A stretch of 64,000 nt of DNA from Sulfitobacter sp. HNIBRBA3233 (GTDB lineage Bacteria > Pseudomonadota > Alphaproteobacteria > Rhodobacterales > Rhodobacteraceae), in assembly GCF_040149665.1 (NCBI RefSeq), contig NZ_JBEFLP010000004.1:89799-153798 (forward strand), read 5' to 3'. The translations under genes and the position numbers were made by a program. How positions within the stretch are numbered: the stretch's first letter is position 1; each line of letters begins with the position of its first letter. Under the pieces are notes generated by a model. The model searched no databases. It was not told where the DNA came from and saw only the letters and a list, made by a program, of their open reading frames with translations. Below are positions 28,448 through 37,027 of this stretch, piece after piece.

Positions 28448-28869
28448 TTGACCAAAGCCGCCCGCGCCTTGCTGGACAGGTCGAGCACCTCGAAGCAATT
28501 CATCTCTTCACCGTTCTGGGGACGGCAGGCGGCGATATCGTGCAGCAGGATCTCCGAGATACCGTCGCAGGCGATATCCGGAAACTCGAACAGTTTCAGC
28601 GTCGTGCGCGCCACCGGCACGGGCGCTGCGTCCACCGTCAGCAGCTGGTCGATGATCCCGTCCCCGTCGAGGATCGCAAGCGACATCTCGAACGCCTCGA
28701 GCGTGCGTCCCAGATCGTTGCGAAACAGGAAGTAGGCGCGGCACGAGGCGCCGTCCTGCTGTTCTAGCTTGTTGAGTTCGACGCCCAGCATGGCGGTCTG
28801 TGCACTCCCCCAAACGGGAACCAAACACAGCGCGGCAGAGGTCGCGATGACCGGAATGAGGTTTTTCAA
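28444..28869 (-). CDS. Small secreted cysteine-containing protein of unknown function
   Basis: First gene of the exbB/exbD/tonB-like operon. I choose a TTG start at 28869 (GAAAGGT six bases upstream), giving 141 residues; another TTG at 28884 would add five. A signal peptide ends near VWGSAQ (about residue 24). The mature part has four cysteines (GASCRAYF, DIACDG, IAACRPQ, MNCFEV), probably two disulfides, and the look of a small beta-rich domain. I do not recognise the family. Its place at the head of the operon suggests a periplasmic partner of the energised complex. Confidence 0.7.
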   Translation of the reverse strand: MKNLIPVIATSAALCLVPVWGSAQTAMLGVELNKLEQQDGASCRAYFLFRNDLGRTLEAFEMSLAILDGDGIIDQLLTVDAAPVPVARTTLKLFEFPDIACDGISEILLHDIAACRPQNGEEMNCFEVLDLSSKARAALVK

Positions 28870-29021
28870 TGCGTGACCTTTCAAAATGAATATCCCGATC
28901 CTACAGCGATTCTGTCCCGTTCAGGTCAGAATTTTCCTCCCCCGCGCATCGCGTTCTTGGTAAATCGCGCGGCGCGTGGAATACTGCGTGCATTGATTGA
29001 ACGTATTTTCAGGAGAGTGTG

Positions 29022-29441
29022 ATGGATGTCACCGAGAACATCGACGGTGTCGTGATCGGTCTGTTGCTGGGCTTTCGCGACGGGGCGCCATTGGTCGTCT
29101 TCCCCTCCAACCCCGAAGATCACGCGCTGCCCGCGCGCAGCCTGTGTAGCCTCGGCGCGCAGGATGCGGGGTGCGAGGTGGCGCTGCTCTTTGAGGATGG
29201 TGCGCGCACGCGCCCGCTGATCATCGGGCGCATTGTCGACCCGGTGCGCAACGATGGGGCGAACGTCATCCGCGACGGCGAAACCGTCCGCGTCACGGGC
29301 AAGGAACGGATCGAGCTGCGGGTCGGCAAATCCGCGATCATCATGGAAAAGGACGGTCACATCACCATTCGCGGAACGCATCTGGTCAGCCATGCGTCGG
29401 GGTCCAACCACATCCGCGGCGGTTCGGTCAATCTGAACTGA
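29022..29441 (+). CDS. DUF6484-type protein, likely VgrG-tip accessory
   Basis: A 139-residue protein. The N-terminal part (about residues 1-75: DGVVIGLLLGF, then PLIIGRIVDP) resembles the DUF6484 domain found beside VgrG genes. The C-terminal part (about 85-139, with KERIELRVGKSAI and ending GGSVNLN) looks like a short beta-helix akin to VgrG tails. ATG 29022 is preferred over GTG 29019 because the AGGAGAG site is four bases upstream. It opens a right-going two-gene unit, and its TGA overlaps the next ATG by one base. Probable role: adaptor joining effector and spike; this is inferred. Confidence 0.7.
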   Translation: MDVTENIDGVVIGLLLGFRDGAPLVVFPSNPEDHALPARSLCSLGAQDAGCEVALLFEDGARTRPLIIGRIVDPVRNDGANVIRDGETVRVTGKERIELRVGKSAIIMEKDGHITIRGTHLVSHASGSNHIRGGSVNLN

Positions 29442-29782
29442 TGGTCGCCGTTCCGATCATCGAGAACATCGTGCGCCAGCACGCCGAAGAGGCTGCGCAC
29501 CTGTGGTGTCTCTACGACTGGCATCTTCTCAATCCCGACGAAAACCCCGACATGGACGAAGAGCGGCTGGCCCGGCTGGTCGAACGGCTGGACGCGCATC
29601 TGGACGGAATCCGCATCGCCGGAGACGACGGCGTCGCCATTGCCGAAGCCCGCTTTGCCGAATTTCCCGAAGCGGGTGAATTGTTCGTGCTGCGGATGCT
29701 GCAGCCCGGCGCGCGAAAGCTGACGGTCGCCGATCTGGATCTGGCGGGCGTTCGCGCCTATCTGGCCAGCAAGCTAGGCTGA
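29441..29782 (+). CDS. Short TIGR02270-like protein
   Basis: 113 residues that match the start of TIGR02270-type T6SS-associated proteins: IVRQHAEEAAHLWCLYDWHL (residues 9-28) and LVERLDAHLDGIRIAG. Members usually run to about 400 residues with HEAT-like repeats. Here only the N-terminal module exists, ending in a proper stop without visible frameshift remnants downstream, because the convergent immunity-like gene begins three bases later. It may be a naturally short form or a remnant. It overlaps the DUF6484 gene by one base. Confidence 0.6.
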   Translation: MVAVPIIENIVRQHAEEAAHLWCLYDWHLLNPDENPDMDEERLARLVERLDAHLDGIRIAGDDGVAIAEARFAEFPEAGELFVLRMLQPGARKLTVADLDLAGVRAYLASKLG

Positions 29783-29785
29783 AGA

Positions 29786-30682
29786 TCAGGCCACATCGAC
29801 TTCCATATAGCGCAGCCAAGCGTCCCGGTCATAGATCATGACGTCCTTTTCGCCCACAGACCACAATACCCCTTCGGCGGACGAGAGCACCCCATAAGTC
29901 CGGCAGAATTCCAAGGGCTCGGGGATCAACGTCAGTTCGTTTTCGAAATCGAGTTGGAAGAGGGCGGTGTAGCCTGCGAAATAGATTTCCCCGTCGAAAT
30001 CATCCACGGACCAAAGGTCGATAATGTCTGGATCGCTGTAAAGGATCTCGAAATCGCTGCGCCGCCCGCGCGCGACAGTCCCCGCCTGGCCTGCGGCATA
30101 GACGTAGCCATCCGATGCGCAATGGATCGCATAAAAGCACGCATTGCTTGCGCACTGAATGGGGTCCCACGCGGAGCCGTCCCAGTACCAGATCACCCCG
30201 AAGTCGCCGGCGACATAGACTTCGTCTGTTGCGAAACCGTCGATTGCTTCGAAAATGTGATTATCGAACTCGGTACGCAAATCTTCCGGCGGAGAGATGT
30301 CTGTCCAGCTTTCGGGAGCATCGCGGCGCCAGACCTGCATGGCTGCGCCGCAGCTAAAAGCGCGCCCTCCGATCCAACCAAGTCCGCGCAGCGGTCCGCG
30401 TTTGACGGGGATCGTCTCTTCGGTTCCGGTGTCCCCGTTGTAGAGTTTGAACTTCCCCCAGTCACCAAGCGTCATGGGACCGGCATCAGAATAGGCGACA
30501 GAGACCACACTGTATTCGAGGCTATCGATCAGGCGAACCGTATCGACCTCGAGCACGTAGATTGCGGCGTGACCACTTTGCGGATCTTCGGCAAGCTCGT
30601 CGATCACCATCGCGAAAGCGATCACGTCCTCAGATTGGGCCGCCGCCGTCACTATCGTCATCTTTTCAAGGATCGGGTACAC
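29786..30682 (-). CDS. Candidate immunity protein with beta-propeller-like repeats
   Basis: A 298-residue protein with no signal peptide or membrane segment, so probably cytoplasmic. It has repeated Trp/Gly-rich units of the kind VYVAGDFGVIWYWDG, then YVYAAGQAGTV and IYFAGYTALFQ, at intervals of about 40-45 residues, as in BNR/Ycf48-like propellers. It lies directly downstream (17 bases) of the DUF4150-GHH effector gene on the same strand, the usual place for a cognate immunity protein. A cytoplasmic location fits protection against a nuclease. The function is inferred from position only. Confidence 0.55.
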   Translation of the reverse strand: MYPILEKMTIVTAAAQSEDVIAFAMVIDELAEDPQSGHAAIYVLEVDTVRLIDSLEYSVVSVAYSDAGPMTLGDWGKFKLYNGDTGTEETIPVKRGPLRGLGWIGGRAFSCGAAMQVWRRDAPESWTDISPPEDLRTEFDNHIFEAIDGFATDEVYVAGDFGVIWYWDGSAWDPIQCASNACFYAIHCASDGYVYAAGQAGTVARGRRSDFEILYSDPDIIDLWSVDDFDGEIYFAGYTALFQLDFENELTLIPEPLEFCRTYGVLSSAEGVLWSVGEKDVMIYDRDAWLRYMEVDVA

Positions 30683-30699
30683 ATCACATCCTTTTGCGT

Positions 30700-31986
30700 T
30701 CAGAAGCCGGCCAGTTTCGCCATCTTTTTAGCCCAAGCGTTGATGGCGGCGATATTGCGCATCAAACGCTCTGATTCTTCAGGCGGTCGTCCCGGGATCG
30801 GATCAGCGCGCAGCTTCTGATTCTTGGCGATCTTCGCTTCTTCGGAATGCCATGTATCGAGCTGGGCCCTCAAACACGCCGGCGAGCAATCGGAAGCGGG
30901 GAATATCTTGCCGACCGAACTGATGGCCTTCTCCTTCATGTCATCATAAGTCATCGCGCGCGCTTTGATCGGAGCGGGCCTTTTGTTGTTTTTCTTGGGC
31001 AGCGCAAGATCCTGCAAATCCGGGCTGCCCGCATCCCCGGTCTTGGCCAGGATCTCGGTGTACATGTCGGCGTGCATCAATCCATGGCTTCCCTTGTTGT
31101 GGCTTGCGCCCTCCGCGCAAATGCAAAGCGCCTTGTTTTCATCGTAGCTCTCGCACCCGTCCAGCTTTGTCCCATCGGGCGCGCAGAAACCTGACTCCGG
31201 CACCATGTGGTGACCTGTCTGGCGCTGGCAGCAGGCGCCGTTGTCCGCGTCATCTTTGCTGACAAGCTTGCAGCGGAGCGCCTTCAGGCAGTCGTTGCGT
31301 TGTGCAGCGCCGTAGTCCTTCATGCGTTGCTTGTTGATGCGGCTCTGCTCGGGCCCAAGTTTTTTCGCCGCGGTCTTTCCGCCAAGCGTGGCTTTGCCCT
31401 TCTTGACCACGAGGGTTTGATCACTGGCCGATGTCTTGTTATCCCCAGTGGCCAAGCCCGCGTCAGCACAGTGCTCTTCGACGGTTTTGTCTTTCGGTGT
31501 GCAGTTGGTCTCGATCGCTTCCTTGTTTCCCTTGCAGGGATCTTCACCACCCGGCATGTGAATCGCTGCAATCTTCGGCCAGGGCGGTGAATTCGGCGGG
31601 GAGCCGTGGTTGTCGGTCTGGATGTCCGAGAAGCGGGTCAGGTTCTTGCCCTCGGCCTTGACGTTCATCGAAAACGCCTGGCTGTAGGCTTTGCCGGTGT
31701 TCTTGGAGCTGACCACGCCCTTCTTGGCCGCGGCGCCCGCCTCGTCGCCGGTGGTCTTGGTGAAATAGGACGTGTTCTTGAGGTTGACCGTCTTGCCGCC
31801 GATCTTGACCGATCCGGTGCCCTTGTCCGTATCGCCGTCGAGGCCGAAGTTGGGATAGGGGATCGGCACGCCGGGCGGTGTTGGCGGGGCTTCCGGCGGG
31901 GTCATGCACACGTCGGGAAAAGACGCGATGACCTTGTTGGCCTGCGCCTTGCACGACACTTCCAGCTTGTTGGCGAATACGCTCAT
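30700..31986 (-). CDS. T6SS effector: DUF4150 PAAR-like domain with Cys-rich GHH nuclease-like toxin
   Basis: A 428-residue protein. Residues about 1-150 match the DUF4150/PAAR-like spike-tip domain (CMTPPEAPPTPPGVPIPYPN, residues 27-46, and IGGKTVNLK). The C-terminal part contains TGHHMVPESGF with His259-His260, followed by ASHNKGSHGLMH (His296, His301, His305). This resembles Tox-GHH-type HNH/endonuclease VII toxins; Pseudomonas Tse7 combines PAAR with such a domain. Fifteen cysteines are present, eight of them between 233 and 290. It overlaps the ketoacyl-synthase-like gene upstream by ATGA and is followed by the immunity candidate. DNase activity is predicted, not shown. Confidence 0.75.
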   Translation of the reverse strand: MSVFANKLEVSCKAQANKVIASFPDVCMTPPEAPPTPPGVPIPYPNFGLDGDTDKGTGSVKIGGKTVNLKNTSYFTKTTGDEAGAAAKKGVVSSKNTGKAYSQAFSMNVKAEGKNLTRFSDIQTDNHGSPPNSPPWPKIAAIHMPGGEDPCKGNKEAIETNCTPKDKTVEEHCADAGLATGDNKTSASDQTLVVKKGKATLGGKTAAKKLGPEQSRINKQRMKDYGAAQRNDCLKALRCKLVSKDDADNGACCQRQTGHHMVPESGFCAPDGTKLDGCESYDENKALCICAEGASHNKGSHGLMHADMYTEILAKTGDAGSPDLQDLALPKKNNKRPAPIKARAMTYDDMKEKAISSVGKIFPASDCSPACLRAQLDTWHSEEAKIAKNQKLRADPIPGRPPEESERLMRNIAAINAWAKKMAKLAGF

Positions 31987-33023
31987 GCGGCGGCCCTCTC
32001 GCGGGTGGCGGCCTGCAGGATCGCCGCCCCGCAGGCGCCGTCGTCCCCCGTCGCCTCGATCAGCACCACCTCGCCGGGCCCATAGCCGCGCTCGAACGCG
32101 GTCAGCCCCCAGCCGATCATCAGCGGCACCATTGCCGCGCCGATATTGCCGACGCTGTCAGTCGGGCTCCAGATGTCCTGCGGGTCGCGGTGGGTGCGCA
32201 TCGTGCGCTGCATCGCCAGCGCGGATTGTTTGAAGAAATAGCTTTCGCCGGTCATGTCGCAGATCCGGTAATCGACATGGCCGAAGTCGGTGATATTGGC
32301 CGCCGCCATCGCGTCACGGTAGGCCTGGGTCATGGCATCGGCCCGCAGGGGCAGATCTTCGGGGTTGTAGAGGAACGCCCGCTCGCGCGTGAGGCCGATC
32401 CCCGAGAGCGCGAAATGCGCGGGCGCGCCGGCTTGGCACAGGATGGCGGCGGCGGCTTCGCCGGGGATGAAGGCGTTGGCGATGTCGGGGGTCAACAGGC
32501 GTTCCTCGGCAAGGAAATGCGCGATGGTCGGTCCGCTGAGCAGGCTGTCCACGCCCAGAACAACCGCGTGGCCCGCTTCGCCGCGCGCGAACATGCGCCG
32601 GATGCGTTCCAGCGCCACGATGCCCGACGGGCGGCCGTGGCGGACGCTGTGGACCTTGGTGCGGGAAGGAAGGCCCGCGAATTCCAGCATCCGCTGCGCA
32701 AACCGCGTGTCATCGCGGACCGGACGGCCGGGGCGGCCCTCCTCTGCGAGGCAAAGGACGATCTGCAGGTCCCCGGCGGCCTGAGCGTGACCGTCCAAAG
32801 CGTCCAGCAGCGCGCCCGCTGCCAGATGGGCGAGCCGTTTTTCCCCGACCCAGTCGCGCGGCAGCGGCACCGGTGCGCCGATCAGCCATTCGCCCCCCGC
32901 CGACATGAACTGGGTTTCCTGAAACCCGTCGAGCCCCGCGCGCATGGCCGCAGTGGTGGCGGCGGCGTTCAGCCCCACCGCCGTGACCATACCGCACCCG
33001 ATGATGTTGACACCGGTGCTCAT
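31983..33023 (-). CDS. Ketoacyl-synthase-like protein of the DUF2169 module, active-site Cys not seen
   Basis: A 346-residue thiolase-fold protein; start ATG 33023 is chosen (AGGAGG seven bases upstream, ATGA overlap with DUF2169), while the open frame runs on to 33242. Recognisable parts are the N-terminal IIGCGMVTAVG, the middle ARGEAGHAVVLGVDSLL, then FIPGEAAAAILC, and a late SVGNIGAAM. Where catalytic synthases have T-A-Cys-A-S-G, this protein reads RHGRPSG, so the nucleophile seems absent. Proteins of this kind recur in DUF2169/DUF4150 T6SS loci. A structural or chaperone role is more likely than fatty-acid synthesis. Confidence 0.75.
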   Translation of the reverse strand: MSTGVNIIGCGMVTAVGLNAAATTAAMRAGLDGFQETQFMSAGGEWLIGAPVPLPRDWVGEKRLAHLAAGALLDALDGHAQAAGDLQIVLCLAEEGRPGRPVRDDTRFAQRMLEFAGLPSRTKVHSVRHGRPSGIVALERIRRMFARGEAGHAVVLGVDSLLSGPTIAHFLAEERLLTPDIANAFIPGEAAAAILCQAGAPAHFALSGIGLTRERAFLYNPEDLPLRADAMTQAYRDAMAAANITDFGHVDYRICDMTGESYFFKQSALAMQRTMRTHRDPQDIWSPTDSVGNIGAAMVPLMIGWGLTAFERGYGPGEVVLIEATGDDGACGAAILQAATRERAAA

Positions 33024-34111
33024 CCCTCGGCCTCCTGCGGCAGGCGCAGGGGAACATAGGCCTTGCCCGTTTCCTTGGCGCGGACCAGCCCGCGGCGTGG
33101 CTTGCCGATCCATGCCTCGGTGATTTCGGTGACAATGCGCTTGAGCGGAACCTCGACCCGCCAGACCATCGACAAGAGCCGCGCCTCGGTATCGAACAGC
33201 AGCGTGTCGGGATAAACCGTGTCGTCGAAGACAGTCTCCCACTCCCGGAAAAGCCGGACGGGAAGCGCCGTGTCAGGCAGGCGGAACGCCTCGCGGCCCG
33301 AAGGCGTCAGGTTCAGCAGCACGACGTCCTGCGGGCGCTTGGGTTTTTCAATCTGCTGGTCCACACCAACCTGCTGATAGTATCTTTCGTCGAAGTCGGC
33401 GGGCAGGAAGGGAAACACTTCGTCCTGCCATTTCTGGTCGTAGGTGCCGCCGTGGCGCAGCCGATCGGGGAAGCCGCGCCAGACCGGCCCCAGCGCCATG
33501 GGTTTGTATTCCTCGTAGGGAGATGTGACCGGCTGCCCCACCTCTTCGGTCAGCGGCAACGGCTGGCCCGACAGCTTGGATTGGTTGCGAAAGCTGGCAA
33601 AGCCGCGCCCGTGCGGGTTGGGGTAGTACGCGGGCGGCGTGGCATCATCGGGATCGAGCCTGTCCACACCGCCGAAGGCGGTATCGTACCCGAAGGCCTG
33701 CCGCGTGAAAGGATAGGGATCGGTCGCGGCGATCGACGGGCCCAGCACGCGCCATTCGCGGTGGCCGACCACGTGAAAGCTTTTCTGCCATCCGCCGACA
33801 CGCAAGCCCACCTGGACCCGTTCGGCACGACGACCGCCGGGCGCATAGGCCGCGCCCTGAACGACGATATCACACTTGGGCTTGCGAAAGGCGAAATCGG
33901 TTTCCCACCGCGTCGCGGAAAATCCCGGCGCGCCGGTGTGCTCATCCGCGTAGACCAGCGGCACGTGCTCCGCCGCCGGTTGCATCGGTGCGCCGCTGTG
34001 ATCGGGGAAGCCAAAGCTGCCCTTGATGACCAGAACGAAATGCTCGCGCCCCGCGACATCCATGCCCACCGTATGCTGGTGAAGATAGCCGGGGCGGTTG
34101 AAGACCTTCAT
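33020..34111 (-). CDS. DUF2169 family T6SS effector-loading protein
   Basis: A 363-residue protein beginning MKVFNRPGYLHQHTVG, with GREHFVLVIKGSFGFPDHSG (residues about 22-41) and VRVGLRVG-like segments typical of DUF2169. Family members accompany DUF4150/PAAR-like effectors and are thought to help place them on VgrG. Here it lies upstream of the effector gene in a tightly overlapping set (DUF2169, ketoacyl-synthase-like, effector) and nine bases downstream of clpV, so the set is probably cotranscribed with clpV. Confidence 0.85.
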   Translation of the reverse strand: MKVFNRPGYLHQHTVGMDVAGREHFVLVIKGSFGFPDHSGAPMQPAAEHVPLVYADEHTGAPGFSATRWETDFAFRKPKCDIVVQGAAYAPGGRRAERVQVGLRVGGWQKSFHVVGHREWRVLGPSIAATDPYPFTRQAFGYDTAFGGVDRLDPDDATPPAYYPNPHGRGFASFRNQSKLSGQPLPLTEEVGQPVTSPYEEYKPMALGPVWRGFPDRLRHGGTYDQKWQDEVFPFLPADFDERYYQQVGVDQQIEKPKRPQDVVLLNLTPSGREAFRLPDTALPVRLFREWETVFDDTVYPDTLLFDTEARLLSMVWRVEVPLKRIVTEITEAWIGKPRRGLVRAKETGKAYVPLRLPQEAEG

Positions 34112-34120
34112 GGCCGCGCC

Positions 34121-36886
34121 TCACTCGAAATCGTAGGCAAAGCCGTCCGCACCGCCCGACACCGTGACCTTGTGCAGATCGCGGCCTTCCAGCCGGTAGT
34201 TCAGGATGCGGCGGCTGAGTTCGGGCATCAGCGTGTTGGTCAGGATCGCGTCGATCATGCGGCCCCCGCTTTCGATCTCGGTGCAGCGGTCCTTGATGAC
34301 CTGCAGCGCAGAGGGATCCACCACCAACTCGGCGCCATACCCTTCGCCCAGCCGTTTCGACAGGCTGCGCAGCTTGTGACCGGTGATCGCCTCGATCATC
34401 GCGTCGTTGAGCGGGTAGTAGGGGATGGTCACGACCCGGCCCAGCAGGGCAGCGGGAAAGACGTTCAGCAATGGCGCACGCAGCGCCCTGTTCAACTCCT
34501 CGGCGTCGGCGGCGACCTTGCCGTCCTCGGTCATCGCCATGATCTCTTCCGAGCCGACGTTCGAGGTGAGCAGAATGAGCGTATTCTTGAAATCGATCCT
34601 GCGGCCTTCGCTGTCGTCCATCATCCCCTTGTCGAAAACCTGAAAGAAGATCTCGTGCACGTCCGAATGCGCCTTTTCGACCTCGTCGAGAAGGACAACG
34701 GAATAGGGGCGGCGGCGCACCGCTTCGGTCAGGATACCGCCCTTGCCATAGCCCACGTATCCGGGCGGTGCGCCTTTCAGGGTCGAGACGGTGTGCGCCT
34801 CCTGAAACTCGCTCATGTTGATCGAGATCAGGTTGTCCTCGCCTCCGTACATCAGTTCAGCCAGCGCCAGCGCGGTCTCGGTCTTGCCGACACCGGACGG
34901 GCCGCAGAGCATGAAAACGCCCACCGGTTTCTCCGGGGGCTTCAGCCCCGCGGCGGATGTCTGGATGCGGTTGGCGATCATCTCCATCGCGTGATCCTGC
35001 CCGACCACCCGTTCGGCCAGCGTCGCCGCAAGGCTCAGCGCACGTTCGGTCTGGCTCGAAAGCATGCGGCCCATCGGGATGCCGGTCCAGTCCTGCACGA
35101 CAGAGCCGACGGCCAGCCTGTCCACCGACGGCAGGATCAGTGGCGTCTCGCCCTGGGCCTCTGTGAGGTCGGCCATCCGCGCCTTGAGCCTTGCCAGCGT
35201 TTGCTCGCGGTCGAACGGTTCGGCGCGATCTTCGGCATCCGCATCCGCATCCGCTTCCAGCGTGGCATCGGGGGCACCTTCGGCCTCGGCCATTTCTTCC
35301 ATCATGTCGGCATCCGCATCGCCCAGATCGCCGGTATCGTCCACGGCGGCGCCCAGCCCGCGCAACTGCGCACGCAGATCGAGGATCTCGGTGACGATCT
35401 CGCGCTCGGCTTCCCAGCGGACGTTGGCGGCATCGAAGACCTGCTGCGCGTCGGCCAGATTGGCCTCGACCGCTTCCTTGCGGTCGGCCACGTCGATGCC
35501 GATGGCTTCCTCGCGCTCGATGATGCCCGCCTCGATCTCCAGCGCGTCGAGCCTGCGCTGCGCGTCCTCGACTTCGGCGGGCGTGGCGTGCTGGCTGACT
35601 GCAACACGCGCGCAGGCGGTGTCGAGCAGGCTGATCGCCTTGTCAGGCAACTGGCGACTGGGAATATAGCGGTGCGACAGCTTGACGGCGGCCTCGATCG
35701 CCTCGTCCAGAAGTTCGACCTGGTGGTGTTTTTCCAGAACCCCCGCGATGCCGCGGCACATCAGGATCGCCTTGGCCTCGTCGGGTTCGTCGACCTTGAC
35801 CACCTGAAAGCGGCGCGTCAGGGCCGGATCGGGTTCGATATGCTGCTTGTACTCGGCCCAGGTGGTCGCCGCGACAGTGCGCAGCTCGCCCCGCGCAAGT
35901 GCGGGCTTCAGCAGGTTGGCAGCATCGCCCGTGCCCGCCGACCCACCCGCGCCGATGAGGGTATGCGCCTCGTCGATGAAAAGGATGATCGGCGTGTCGC
36001 TGGACTGCACTTCTTCGATGACCGACTTCAACCGCTTTTCAAACTCGCCCTTGACGCTGGCCCCTGCCTGCATCAGCCCGATGTCGAGCATGTGCAGATC
36101 GACATTGCGCAACTGCGGCGGCACGTCGCCCTTTGCCAGACGCTGTGCGAACCCTTCGACAACGGCGGTCTTGCCCACCCCTGCCTCGCCGGTCAGAATC
36201 GGGTTGTTCTGCTTGCGGCGCATCAGGATGTCGACAATCTGGCGGATTTCTGGATCACGACCCACCACCGGATCCATCTTGCCGTCGCGGGCCCGTTCGG
36301 TCAGGTTTGTGGCATAAAGGGCCAGTGCCGATTTCCCGCCGGGTGCGGGTTTGCGGCCAGCGGTTTCTGCGGCGGCACTGTCGCCCGTGCGCTCCACCGA
36401 GTTGGCCAGCAGATTGTCCAGATCGGACGCCATCGCCTCCACATCGAACTTGTCGAACTCCAGACTGATCTTGAACAGCAACCCTTCGAGCACCGGCACC
36501 TTCAGCGCCGCAAGGATCACATAGGCGGACCGGACCGTATCCTCGCCGAACTCGAAAGTGGCGTAATTCCACGCCTCCTGAATCGCGCGAAAGATGTGGT
36601 CGGAAAATTCCTCGACCGATCCCGCGCCGTGGGGCAGCGCATCCGTCGCCTTGAGCACATCACCGTCGAACCTGTGCCTGTCCACCCCCGCGGCATCCAT
36701 CAGCAGGGCCAGATCCGACCCGTCGGTATCGGCCAGCGCGGTAATGAAATGCACAAGCTCCACATAAGGGTTGCCGCGCCGCTTCGCCGCCTGCGCCGCT
36801 TCGGAAAATCCCTTCAGGCAAGTCGGGTTGAGTTTTCCCACAAGCTCCTTGCGCTTGATGGTTTCATTGGAACCGCGTGCAGCCAT
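34121..36886 (-). CDS. clpV: T6SS sheath-recycling AAA+ ATPase ClpV (TssH)
   Basis: Unfolds contracted TssBC sheath. The 921-residue protein has the N-terminal ClpV domain, then AAA1 with Walker A GEAGVGKTA and Walker B ILFIDEAHTLIGAGG. A coiled-coil middle region is interrupted by an acidic Asp/Glu/Ala-rich stretch (roughly residues 520-560). AAA2 has Walker A GPSGVGKTE and VVLLDEVEKAH. The Walker and Walker B residues are intact in both modules. It is divergent from the kinase gene across 141 bases. Confidence 0.96.
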   Translation of the reverse strand: MAARGSNETIKRKELVGKLNPTCLKGFSEAAQAAKRRGNPYVELVHFITALADTDGSDLALLMDAAGVDRHRFDGDVLKATDALPHGAGSVEEFSDHIFRAIQEAWNYATFEFGEDTVRSAYVILAALKVPVLEGLLFKISLEFDKFDVEAMASDLDNLLANSVERTGDSAAAETAGRKPAPGGKSALALYATNLTERARDGKMDPVVGRDPEIRQIVDILMRRKQNNPILTGEAGVGKTAVVEGFAQRLAKGDVPPQLRNVDLHMLDIGLMQAGASVKGEFEKRLKSVIEEVQSSDTPIILFIDEAHTLIGAGGSAGTGDAANLLKPALARGELRTVAATTWAEYKQHIEPDPALTRRFQVVKVDEPDEAKAILMCRGIAGVLEKHHQVELLDEAIEAAVKLSHRYIPSRQLPDKAISLLDTACARVAVSQHATPAEVEDAQRRLDALEIEAGIIEREEAIGIDVADRKEAVEANLADAQQVFDAANVRWEAEREIVTEILDLRAQLRGLGAAVDDTGDLGDADADMMEEMAEAEGAPDATLEADADADAEDRAEPFDREQTLARLKARMADLTEAQGETPLILPSVDRLAVGSVVQDWTGIPMGRMLSSQTERALSLAATLAERVVGQDHAMEMIANRIQTSAAGLKPPEKPVGVFMLCGPSGVGKTETALALAELMYGGEDNLISINMSEFQEAHTVSTLKGAPPGYVGYGKGGILTEAVRRRPYSVVLLDEVEKAHSDVHEIFFQVFDKGMMDDSEGRRIDFKNTLILLTSNVGSEEIMAMTEDGKVAADAEELNRALRAPLLNVFPAALLGRVVTIPYYPLNDAMIEAITGHKLRSLSKRLGEGYGAELVVDPSALQVIKDRCTEIESGGRMIDAILTNTLMPELSRRILNYRLEGRDLHKVTVSGGADGFAYDFE

Positions 36887-37027
36887 GGCGCAACGTCCTC
36901 CTGAAAATCTGTTATGTAAAAAAACCGGGTTAGAAAAATGGTCAAAATGAACCTGAGTCCTATGCTAGACTGATTTTCAATTTGAATCGACATTTTTGAA
37001 CACAGCGCATCCAGAAGGGATCATTTG

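Noticed and set aside
33452..36904. 1150-codon open frame on the plus strand
   Set aside because: It lies antisense to clpV and DUF2169, both of which have strong family motifs; the translation shows no recognisable domain.
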